Shown here: in pieces, positions 34,213-41,920 of the stretch
Numbering within the stretch: the stretch's first letter is position 1
Layout: each line of letters opens with the position of its first letter
Source: an uncultured Sphingomonadaceae bacterium
GTDB lineage: Bacteria; Pseudomonadota; Alphaproteobacteria; Sphingomonadales; Sphingomonadaceae
Reading direction: 5' to 3'
Assembly: GCA_938050045.1 (NCBI GenBank)
Contig: CALLJS010000002.1
Span: forward strand, 17,133 to 81,132
DNA length: 64,000 nt
Notes under the pieces: generated by a model
Databases searched by the model: none
Told to the model about the DNA's origin: nothing
Seen by the model: only the letters and a program-made list of their open reading frames with translations
Made by a program: the position numbers and the translations under genes

Positions 34213-35967
34213 TTATTCCTCTATCGCAACTAGGTTTTTCATGCGGCGAACAGGATCACCTTTGTCGCCAGTAGCTGCTGTTTTATATAAACTTTCTGCA
34301 GTTTTTTGATGGCTCTGCCATCTATTGATAGATGTTTTGCGTTTGATATTGGCAAGCAGCATTTCCGTTCTAATCTGAATCGCTATGATATGCTGATTTT
34401 CTGGCATTTTTTTCACCAATTCTTCTAAGTCTTCCACAACTTTTTCTAAGATAATGATGGCATTTTGTGTTTTTGCGCGTGCATTTTCAATTTCCGCTTT
34501 GCCGATTTGCGGCCAAGTTTTTCGAAATAATAACCGCGCATCATCGGGTCGTTCTATTAAGAGCTTTGATATAATTACTTCTTCTTCATTTCTGTGCGCA
34601 TAGGCAGCATCATATTGCTTATTGCGAAATAATACATCGGCCATCCAACCGTGGCGATTGGCCAAAGCCATAGAATTTACTATATTATTTGGGTCTTTTT
34701 CTACGGCTTGTTTTTCATATTCTATGGATTTTGCACAGAGAGAAATAGCCGATTCCTTATCGTGCTCTTGGGCAACGGATAATTCGCACATATTGCCATT
34801 AGAATAACCAAGCTCCATCAAAGCGCGGATCGTATGAGGTTCGACTGTATGCAACCTCTGCGCTAGACTGAGATAATTTTTCCAATAGGTCTCAGTTTTG
34901 GGATAATCATTATTTTGCCAAGCCGTATAGCCCATCCAATATTCGCTTTGCGCATGATCGAAAATACGATCTGGATTAGCAGGGTCGCGCTCCAAATGTT
35001 CAGCGGTAAATCGATGCGCTTGTGCAAATGGTTCTAATGCAGCCTCCAGATCGCCGCGCTTTTCATGGTCTTCGCCAAGGGCGCGCAATGTCTCCGCGAC
35101 CAAGCTCACACTATCATCATCCAAATTGCTAAGATCGCCTTGTGAAGTGAAATATTCTAACGCTTTTTGATTGACTCCAGTCATTACGCGCAAAGTGCTG
35201 GCACCCTTTAATTCGTTTCGTAAATCGCGCAGCATAAAGATAATAAGCGTTTCGGCTTGCTCTTGCTGATACTGCGCTTCTTGGCGTGATTGGATGGCGT
35301 ATGCGGTCATTAAAGCCATTATTATCATAGCAATTCCCGATAAAAGTGTGATTATCGTCACACGTTTTAACTTTCTTTGCGCATCGCGTTGAATAAGGGC
35401 ATCTAATGACATCTGGGCGATGCCAGCTATTAATTTGAGCAAACCCAATTTCCAACCATCGCCCTCTGCGCGTAGATCAGCGGCGAGTGGTTCGCGACCA
35501 TATTCTAATAAGGGTTTTGGAAAAGATTGCTCAGGTTCGCCAGCGATAAGGGCTGCCAGAATGGGCTTGTCTGGATGGAGTTCGCGAAACAAGGTAATTT
35601 CTTGGGCAACCCAAGGTGATTTTCGCGCCTCGGGCGAGCATAATATTATCAGAGCAGAAGATTGTCCGAGCGCTTGTTTGACCGATTTGGATAAATCATC
35701 GCCAGCGGGTAAATCTTCTCTGTCGCGGAAAATGGGGCCAATTTTTCCATTATCATTACCATGTAAAGTGCGCAATGATTTGGGCAGGCGATAGGTTTCA
35801 AGGGCGTTGTGCAGCTTTTTTGCAACGACAGAATCAGCATGGCTGTAGCTGATGAAAGCTCCAAAATTGGAGGATAATTGCCCCTCTATATTAATAATAT
35901 GACCCTCCTCCCAAAGAAATAATATTAATGTAAAGTCGAATCTTACATATTTACAATCATGTAACAA
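34213..35967 (-). CDS. TIR domain protein with membrane helix and TPR-like C-terminus
   Basis: Numbered from the TTG at 35967, residues about 35-160 are a TIR domain: FGAFISYSHADS, then FRDREDLPAGDDLSKSVKQAL, then LIILCSPEARKSPWVAQEI. The glutamate at 123 sits where active TIR NAD-hydrolases have their catalytic glutamate (S-x-W-x-x-x-E). One membrane helix follows at about 203-225 (VTIITLLSGIAMIIMALMTAY), then about 350 residues of TPR-like helices. No ATG is in frame before the domain. A strong GGGAGGAGGG (35912-35903) precedes an ATT at 35895 by 7 bases, so a rare ATT start is possible. First gene of a three-gene operon; candidate signalling or defence effector. Confidence 0.8.
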   Translation of the reverse strand: MLHDCKYVRFDFTLILFLWEEGHIINIEGQLSSNFGAFISYSHADSVVAKKLHNALETYRLPKSLRTLHGNDNGKIGPIFRDREDLPAGDDLSKSVKQALGQSSALIILCSPEARKSPWVAQEITLFRELHPDKPILAALIAGEPEQSFPKPLLEYGREPLAADLRAEGDGWKLGLLKLIAGIAQMSLDALIQRDAQRKLKRVTIITLLSGIAMIIMALMTAYAIQSRQEAQYQQEQAETLIIFMLRDLRNELKGASTLRVMTGVNQKALEYFTSQGDLSNLDDDSVSLVAETLRALGEDHEKRGDLEAALEPFAQAHRFTAEHLERDPANPDRIFDHAQSEYWMGYTAWQNNDYPKTETYWKNYLSLAQRLHTVEPHTIRALMELGYSNGNMCELSVAQEHDKESAISLCAKSIEYEKQAVEKDPNNIVNSMALANRHGWMADVLFRNKQYDAAYAHRNEEEVIISKLLIERPDDARLLFRKTWPQIGKAEIENARAKTQNAIIILEKVVEDLEELVKKMPENQHIIAIQIRTEMLLANIKRKTSINRWQSHQKTAESLYKTAATGDKGDPVRRMKNLVAIEE

Positions 35968-35970
35968 GAT

Positions 35971-36066
35971 AGTGGCTTTAGGGCCAGTAGTTTTAGGCCC
36001 AATAGTTTAGGCTCAATAGTTTAGGCTCAATATTCTAGGCTCAGTTGCTTTAGGTTTAGTGGCTAT
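35971..36066. repeat. Degenerate 14-15 bp tandem repeats
   Basis: Six to seven copies of a unit like aatagtttaggctc occur in a row. Two copies are identical (36001-36028) and the outer ones have drifted (agtagttttaggccc, agttgctttaggttt, agtggcttta). The array starts just upstream of the TIR gene and ends where a truncated GIY-YIG gene begins. The unit is too short and lacks spacers, so it is not CRISPR. Confidence 0.65.
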
Positions 36067-36210
36067 TCAGACCAATATAATAGGCAATCGCGTTGCAGTA
36101 TATCCGCCCTTTCCTAATTTATGTTGGGCGATGCGTGTTTCTAAATTATCTGTATGACCTAAGTAATAATGCTCATCAGAACAGCGTAACATAGAGGTCC
36201 AAAATGCCAT
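36067..36210 (-). pseudogene. Truncated GIY-YIG nuclease-family gene
   Basis: The minus strand encodes a 47-residue piece: SMLRCSDEHYYLGHTDNLE, then TRIAQHKLGKG and YTATRLPIILV. This is the N-terminal half of a UPF0213/YhbQ-type GIY-YIG protein (usual length 90-100). The YIG-equivalent is YLG, the helix arginine is in LETRIAQH, and the catalytic glutamate region is missing because the frame stops where the tandem repeats begin. Confidence 0.75.
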
Positions 36211-36282
36211 TGCATGACTCCAGCTATTTTATATGTGTTGGCAAGCTGTGGCATTATTAACGCGGATATTCATCCTTATCAT

Positions 36283-36308
36283 CCTTTGACAAGCTCAGGA
36301 CGAACGGA
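36283..36308. repeat. Dispersed short repeat motif (GACAAGCTCAGGACGAACGG type)
   Basis: The motif cctttgacaagctcaggacg followed by aacgga resembles a short extragenic repeat (CTTCGACAAGCTCAGGACGAACGG) that I recall as common in intergenic regions of sphingomonads and some other proteobacteria. Only one copy is seen in this window. The rest of 36311-36507 shows nothing I can name. Confidence 0.5.
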
Positions 36309-36507
36309 AGGTGTATTCAAATTATATTATTCATCATTTCTGAATCACGTAAAATATTAGAATATAGCAAGATACAAGCAAAGGTTAATCGTCAACGAAA
36401 TTGCATTATTATTCATTCCCACATAATGGTCAGATGCTATCAACAAAGATATTATCGCAAAACATATATAAGATATTATAGTGATGATAGACTTCTCATG
36501 TATTACA

Positions 36508-38061
36508 TCACTCCCACTCGATCGTGCCCGGGGGCTTGCTGGTATAATCATAAACCACGCGGTTTACGCCTTTAACTTCATTCACAATGCGCGTTGCCGT
36601 GCGCGTTAAGAAGGCGGCTTCAAACGGGTAAACATCGGCGGTCATACCATCGGTGCTGGTCACGGCGCGCAATCCGCATACGCTGTCATAAGTGCGATGA
36701 TCGCCCATCACGCCCACAGTTTTGACGGGCAATAGAACCGCAAAGGCTTGCCAAATTTCATCATACAGACCCGCGTTGCGAATTTCCTCTAAATATATCG
36801 CATCCGCTTTGCGCAAAATATCACAACGCTCTTTGGTCACTTCGCCTGGAATGCGAATGGCAAGACCTGGCCCTGGGAATGGATGGCGTCCGACGAATTG
36901 ATCGTTAAGGCCAAGCTCGCGTCCTAAATCGCGCACTTCATCTTTGAATAGCTCGCGCAATGGCTCGACCAATTGCATATTCATGCGCTCAGGCAGGCCG
37001 CCCACATTGTGATGCGATTTGATCGTCACACTCGGCCCGCCCGTGAAAGACACACTCTCAATCACATCGGGATAGAGCGTACCTTGGGCCAAGAAATCAG
37101 CACCGCCAATTTTTTGCGCTTCTTCTTCGAAAACATCAATAAAGGCTCCACCGATGAATTTACGCTTTTTCTCTGGATCAGAAACCCCGTCCAATCCCGC
37201 CATAAAGCGTTCTTCGGCATCAACCACAATAAGCGGTATATTATAATGATCGCGGAATAATGTCTCGACCTGTTCGCGCTCATTAAGACGCAGCAAGCCA
37301 TGGTCGACAAATACGCACGTAAGCTGATCGCCAATCGCTTCATGGATTAAGATCGCCGCGACAGAAGAATCCACGCCGCCCGATAATCCGCAAATCACGC
37401 GGCCGTTTTCGACCTGTGTACGGATTTCATCAATCTTGGTTTTGCGAAATTCGGCCATCGTCCAATCACCAGCAAGGCCGCAAACTTCATGCACGAAATG
37501 GGATAATAATTTGCCGCCATCGGGCGTATGCACCACCTCTGGATGGAATTGCATGCCATAATATTGCCGCGCTTCATCGGCAATCACAGCGAAAGGTGCC
37601 CCAGCAGACGTTGCTACAACTTCGAACCCATCGGCCATTTGCGTTACTTTATCGCCATGGCTCATCCATACTTGTTGTGTGCCACCAACATCCCATAATC
37701 CATCAAAAAGACGGCAATTTTTATCGATAGAGATTGCGGCGCGGCCAAATTCTCCGCCATCGCCGATAGAGACTTTCCCGCCTAATTGCTCCATCATAAC
37801 TTGCTGGCCATAGCAAATGCCAAAAATAGGCAGGCCGCTGTCAAATATAACCTGCGGGGCGCGCGGCGAGCCTGCTTCTGTCACCGATGCTGGGCCACCC
37901 GATAAGATGATACCTGTTGGTTTGATACGATGAAACGCTTCTTCGGCAGTATTGAACGGAGCAATTTCGGAATAAACGCCCGCTTCGCGCACGCGCCGCG
38001 CAATCAACTGGGTAACTTGAGAGCCGAAATCAATGATAAGAATGGAATCGCTTTGTGTCAT
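36508..38061 (-). CDS. guaA: GMP synthase (glutamine-hydrolysing)
   Basis: It amidates XMP to GMP using glutamine and ATP. The N-terminal class I amidotransferase has the nucleophile cysteine in [12 protein letters not shown] and the catalytic H-x-E in [11 protein letters not shown]. The ATP pyrophosphatase loop is [17 protein letters not shown]. The C-terminus ends with the expected dimerisation segment ...[10 protein letters not shown]. The length of 517 is normal. Confidence 0.97.
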   Translation of the reverse strand: MTQSDSILIIDFGSQVTQLIARRVREAGVYSEIAPFNTAEEAFHRIKPTGIILSGGPASVTEAGSPRAPQVIFDSGLPIFGICYGQQVMMEQLGGKVSIGDGGEFGRAAISIDKNCRLFDGLWDVGGTQQVWMSHGDKVTQMADGFEVVATSAGAPFAVIADEARQYYGMQFHPEVVHTPDGGKLLSHFVHEVCGLAGDWTMAEFRKTKIDEIRTQVENGRVICGLSGGVDSSVAAILIHEAIGDQLTCVFVDHGLLRLNEREQVETLFRDHYNIPLIVVDAEERFMAGLDGVSDPEKKRKFIGGAFIDVFEEEAQKIGGADFLAQGTLYPDVIESVSFTGGPSVTIKSHHNVGGLPERMNMQLVEPLRELFKDEVRDLGRELGLNDQFVGRHPFPGPGLAIRIPGEVTKERCDILRKADAIYLEEIRNAGLYDEIWQAFAVLLPVKTVGVMGDHRTYDSVCGLRAVTSTDGMTADVYPFEAAFLTRTATRIVNEVKGVNRVVYDYTSKPPGTIEWE

Positions 38062-38185
38062 GATATGCCGATAATGGGTGGCGCATCAATAGTCCATAAG
38101 CATGAAGAATTTAGCTGCGAATAATTATAAAAGCACGCAATATCTCAGAGGTAAAATAAGAAATCACAATTATTGATTGGGGAGT

Positions 38186-38240
38186 GAATGAGGACGGGTC
38201 GCGCGAGACTAGTAGCTACTGACCCGTCCGAAATTCATTC
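38186..38240. repeat. Large imperfect hairpin between guaA and the M16 gene
   Basis: The arms gaatg-aggacgggtc (38186-38200) and gacccgtcc-gaaattcattc (38221-38240) pair, with a 9-bp perfect inner stem and a 6-bp outer stem. The 20-base loop holds ACTAGTAGCT-like self-complementary bases. There is no T tract beside it, so it is not a standard terminator. It lies in a 393-base gap without a gene and could be a remnant of a small mobile element or a structured RNA. Confidence 0.5.
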
Positions 38241-38406
38241 TGGGTGTATTTGAACAAGATGTTAAACAATGGGTGTTGTTGAACATGTTACATAATGCAC
38301 ACCCTGTGCCAAATTATAAAGATATATCATTATTAAATACTTATATAGTTAATAATATGTTGGACTTTATTGGAATGTAAATTTTTCCGACAAATATGAT
38401 AGCCAT

Positions 38407-38433
38407 AAAAAAGGGCGAAGAATTTCCTCGCCC
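38407..38433 (-). terminator. Terminator of the M16 peptidase gene
   Basis: On the minus strand gggcgagga pairs with tcttcgccc (one G-T) across a three-base loop and is followed by six T. It lies about 22 bases after the stop of the M16 gene. Confidence 0.85.
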
Positions 38434-38454
38434 CATTATTTTATTCACCTTTGA

Positions 38455-41328
38455 TTATTGCGTCTTTGTCTTATCGCTCACGATACGAACATTCAGACGA
38501 TTAGCTTCGGTCAGATATTGCTGAGCGACCGCTTGAATATCAGCGGGCGTGACCGCTAGCATGAATTTTCCAGCATTACGTTTGCGATCAAGGACCATAG
38601 GCTGTCCTTGCGCCCGCGCTGCGTAAAATAACCAATCACCATTTTGCCGTTGGTCTTTTTCTAATTCTTCTAATAATGGCTTACGCGCCCTATCAAGCGT
38701 ATCAGCATCGACACCCTCATCGATCATTTTCGCCGTGATGACTTTAATGGCATTGCTGATTTCAGACATTTTATCGGGTGCCGCTATGACAGAAGCAGAG
38801 AAATAGCCATATCCATCATGACGGGTAGATGCCACGCTGTTTGCATTTGGTGAATAAGTAGCCCCTAGCTTTTCCCGAACTTCATCCAAAAGCAGCAAGC
38901 TAAATACCGTTGCTGTTAATTGACGTTTTACTGCGGATTGCTGATCTTTACCATCGGTTGATGGCCAATAAGAAACATAGAAGCCCTGCTCTTCTGTACC
39001 TTTGTGATATAGGGTTATTTCATCTTTGGTTGAAATTAACTTTGGCGGTGTAATGTCAGCATTTAATGTTGCATCGCGCTTTGCGATAGCACCAAAGCTC
39101 TTAGCAACAGCATCAATCGCCACCTGTTCATCAATATCACCCACAATCCCAATTTCAATCGGTGCGCTCTGACCAAGAGGCGTTAATAGAGCGTCCAAGT
39201 CACTGGCTTTATAAGCGAGCAATTCTTCTGCATTGCCAATACCATAACGTTTATCTCCGCCGTGCAAAACGCGCGGCAATTCAAATTGTAATATAGATTG
39301 TGGAAGCGCATCCAATTGCGCTGCAAATGATGGCACGGCATTTTGCCACGCTGTATCAATTTCACTGCGATAGCCACCAGCCGTCACATAGGCCGCCGCT
39401 GTTTTCATCTGTAATTCAAAATCAGTAGGCGTGGTTGTGCTGGTTGAACCAAAGCTATCAAGCCCAGCCTGCAATCCAAAATTTACAGATTTACCCGCCA
39501 TTATGCGTTGCAATTCCTCGAAACTATGTTCTTTTAATCCGCCAACCGCTGACATGCTGCTTAGGAATATCCCTAGGCTACCTTTATCTTGCGGTAATGA
39601 TTCTGTACCACCTCCATAGCGAAGCGAATAGCGGACGCGGCCTTCCTCAAAGTCGGTTTTCTTAATGTTAAGCTTCACACCATTTGCAAAAGTAATGGTT
39701 CTGATACCCAAATCATCGATTATGCTATCCGATGCGATTTTACCCGTGCTACCGAAATCATCATAAGCAAAAGCCTTGGTTTCCAACTGTTCGGGCGGGG
39801 TAACGGCAACGCGGCTGCTTTCCCCTAAAGCGGTTAAGGCCACGGTTTGAACATTTTCAATAGGTTCTTTTGTGCTAATCCATAAAGCCGTTGGTTGGGC
39901 TCTAAATTTTTGCTGAAAATGGCTAGTCACTGCTTCGGCGGTTAGCTCTGGTTTTAAAGCGTTAAAAACTTCCAAACCTGTTTGCGGAGTAGCAACAATG
40001 GCTTTATTATAAATTGTTCCAATAATTTGATTGGCCAATGCCGCATTGGTTCGTGTGTCTGCTTGCTCAACGCTGTTTTTAAACCGGGTTTCCATATTAG
40101 CCAATTGTTGATCTAATTCAGCTTTCGTAAATCCAAATTGAATAGCTCGGCGTAGCTCTTGTTCACCAATGGCCAAAGCTTCTTTCCAGCCACCCTCTTT
40201 TGGGGCCATTGTTAATCCTGTTTGCAGGACTGCATTGAATAAATTAGCCTCAATAGAAATGCCTCCTCCATTAATTTTGGCATCTTCAGCCAAGGATAAT
40301 TTTTGAAAACGCTGCCCCATAATTGACGTTGCAAGCGCGCCCAATAGATCGTCCTTATTACTTGCAACGCTCTCATTTTTGGGTTCATAAGGGCGTAAAA
40401 TGATAAGAGAAACATCTTCATTCACGGCTGGATCACTAAATGATCCAACCTTAAATTGCCCTTGGTTTACTGTCCCAAAATCCAAATCTGCTCCCGCTTC
40501 GCCAACGCCTTGCCAATCGCCAAAGCTTTTCTTTATTTTAGCTTCCATAGCATCAACATCAAAGTCACCAACCATGACCAATGTTGTTTTTTCGGGGCGA
40601 TAATAACGGCGGTATAGACTGCGCATATATTCTGCTGGCGCCGTTTTCAATACTTGCTCTGTACCGATAGGAAGACGATGACCAAATGGTGAATCAGGGG
40701 CAATAAATTTAAGCTGGCTCTCTATATTACGCAGACCTGCACTGTTGCGAAATTGACGCTCACTATTAACAACGCCGCGCTCACGATCCACACCTTCGTC
40801 AGAAATCGTCAGCTCACTGGCCGTTTCGCGCATAAGAAAAAGGCTTGTATCAACGGTTTCTTCGTCAGTCTTGGGCAAATCAAGCATATAAACGGTTTCA
40901 TCAAAGCTCGTGTAAGCATTGGTATCTGCACCAAAGGACAGTCCCAAACGTTCCAATATTTTAATCATCTCGCCTTCGGGGACATTTTTCGACCCGTTAA
41001 AGGCCATATGTTCCAAAAAGTGCGATAAGCCGCGCTCTTTTTCTGCTTCGGCGATTGATCCCAAAGCAACATGCATACGAATAGACGCATTGCCTTTGGG
41101 GGTTTCATTTTTCTTAATCGCATATTTCATGCCATTAGAGAGTACACCATATTTAATGCTCTCATCGGGTTTAATATCTGGGGATTGCGCGCCCCATGCC
41201 GTTTTATATGCTGGTGCTGTTTGTGCAGTTTCAACTGGCTGTTCTTGCGCCATAGCATTAGGCATTGCAACGGCCAAGGCTAGTAATGAAATAACCATAA
41301 AGCGGCTTTTGTTAAGCGTATTTTTCAT
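38455..41328 (-). CDS. M16 family zinc metallopeptidase (periplasmic, fused halves)
   Basis: A 957-residue insulinase-type protease. The signal peptide is residues 1-28 (FMVISLLALAVAMPNAMA-Q). The inverted zinc motif HFLEH is at 103-107, with the downstream glutamate in the ETASELTISDEGVDRERGVVNSE segment. The second half repeats the fold without the zinc site, as in PqqL-type proteins. It probably degrades peptides in the periplasm. The gene is divergent from blaI-M56, sharing a 223-base upstream region, so common control is possible. Confidence 0.92.
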   Translation of the reverse strand: MKNTLNKSRFMVISLLALAVAMPNAMAQEQPVETAQTAPAYKTAWGAQSPDIKPDESIKYGVLSNGMKYAIKKNETPKGNASIRMHVALGSIAEAEKERGLSHFLEHMAFNGSKNVPEGEMIKILERLGLSFGADTNAYTSFDETVYMLDLPKTDEETVDTSLFLMRETASELTISDEGVDRERGVVNSERQFRNSAGLRNIESQLKFIAPDSPFGHRLPIGTEQVLKTAPAEYMRSLYRRYYRPEKTTLVMVGDFDVDAMEAKIKKSFGDWQGVGEAGADLDFGTVNQGQFKVGSFSDPAVNEDVSLIILRPYEPKNESVASNKDDLLGALATSIMGQRFQKLSLAEDAKINGGGISIEANLFNAVLQTGLTMAPKEGGWKEALAIGEQELRRAIQFGFTKAELDQQLANMETRFKNSVEQADTRTNAALANQIIGTIYNKAIVATPQTGLEVFNALKPELTAEAVTSHFQQKFRAQPTALWISTKEPIENVQTVALTALGESSRVAVTPPEQLETKAFAYDDFGSTGKIASDSIIDDLGIRTITFANGVKLNIKKTDFEEGRVRYSLRYGGGTESLPQDKGSLGIFLSSMSAVGGLKEHSFEELQRIMAGKSVNFGLQAGLDSFGSTSTTTPTDFELQMKTAAAYVTAGGYRSEIDTAWQNAVPSFAAQLDALPQSILQFELPRVLHGGDKRYGIGNAEELLAYKASDLDALLTPLGQSAPIEIGIVGDIDEQVAIDAVAKSFGAIAKRDATLNADITPPKLISTKDEITLYHKGTEEQGFYVSYWPSTDGKDQQSAVKRQLTATVFSLLLLDEVREKLGATYSPNANSVASTRHDGYGYFSASVIAAPDKMSEISNAIKVITAKMIDEGVDADTLDRARKPLLEELEKDQRQNGDWLFYAARAQGQPMVLDRKRNAGKFMLAVTPADIQAVAQQYLTEANRLNVRIVSDKTKTQ

Positions 41329-41495
41329 AATGAAACCCCAAATTTTAGCGTGAAGAAATTATTCTTTAAATCACTATTACTATAATCACCTGTGAATTTA
41401 TGGTGAACGGATTTCGACATATGATGAACGTCATCCGATGAAACACGGATAAAGTCCAAAATCAGATATATGAAAACGATTTTAATTTTATTGTT

Positions 41496-41505
41496 TACAG
41501 ATGTA
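41496..41505. promoter_or_regulatory. Possible BlaI operator, distal dyad
   Basis: TACAGATGTA is a TACA-N2-TGTA dyad like the BlaI/MecI box. Its centre is 33 bases, about three helical turns, from a second dyad at 41526-41541. Both lie just before blaI. Confidence 0.5.
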
Positions 41506-41525
41506 GATGGTTATATTATCCATAT

Positions 41526-41541
41526 GACTATAAATGTAGTC
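41526..41541. promoter_or_regulatory. Possible BlaI operator, proximal dyad
   Basis: GACTATAAATGTAGTC has five-base arms GACTA and TAGTC about a six-base centre. It ends 10 bases before the ATG of the BlaI-type gene, so a bound repressor would cover the ribosome site or the promoter. It pairs with the distal dyad in helical phase. Confidence 0.5.
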
Positions 41542-41551
41542 GGAGTATATT

Positions 41552-41920
41552 ATGAGCGAGAGAATTAGCGAGGCAGAGCTGGCAATCATGGAAATATTGT
41601 GGGAGCAAGCACCCTTAACTGCAACAGATATTGCAGAGCGCGTCAAACCACGCAGACAATGGTCAATCACCACCGTCAAAACATTCTTATCCCGATTGGT
41701 GACGAAAAAGGCTGTTGATAATAAGCGCGAAGGACGCAGGTTTTTATATTCTCCGTTGTTAGAGCGCAAAGCCTATGTAGATAGCGAATCGCAGCGGTTT
41801 GTGGATCGTTTGTTTGGCGGGAAATTCATGCCCTTGGTCGCACATTTGGCCGAAAAAGAAAAGCTAAGCGCAGAAGAAATTGTCGAAATTGAAAAAATCT
41901 TAAAGGATTTGAAATCATGA
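41552..41920 (+). CDS. BlaI/MecI/CopY family repressor
   Basis: A 122-residue winged-helix repressor inactivated by cleavage or dissociation. The HTH is in ELAIMEILWEQAPLTATDIAERV and the wing in WSITTVKTFLSRLVTKKAVDNKREGRRFLYSPL. The C-terminal helices (EKLSAEEIVEIEKILKDL) form the dimer. It overlaps the M56 gene by ATGA, the standard signalling pair. There is no beta-lactamase beside it, so it probably controls its own operon and perhaps the divergent M16 gene. Confidence 0.93.
   Translation: MSERISEAELAIMEILWEQAPLTATDIAERVKPRRQWSITTVKTFLSRLVTKKAVDNKREGRRFLYSPLLERKAYVDSESQRFVDRLFGGKFMPLVAHLAEKEKLSAEEIVEIEKILKDLKS

Noticed and set aside
31833..35967. Classic Thoeris defence system
   Set aside because: Thoeris needs a ThsA with a SIR2 or membrane effector and a small ThsB TIR. 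Here there is no SIR2 and the TIR protein is a long membrane-TPR form.
35971..36066. CRISPR array
   Set aside because: The unit is 14-15 bases with no spacers between copies and no cas genes nearby.
41329..41495. Promoter elements for the M16 gene
   Set aside because: I saw AT-rich stretches but no -35/-10 pair at good spacing that I would defend.
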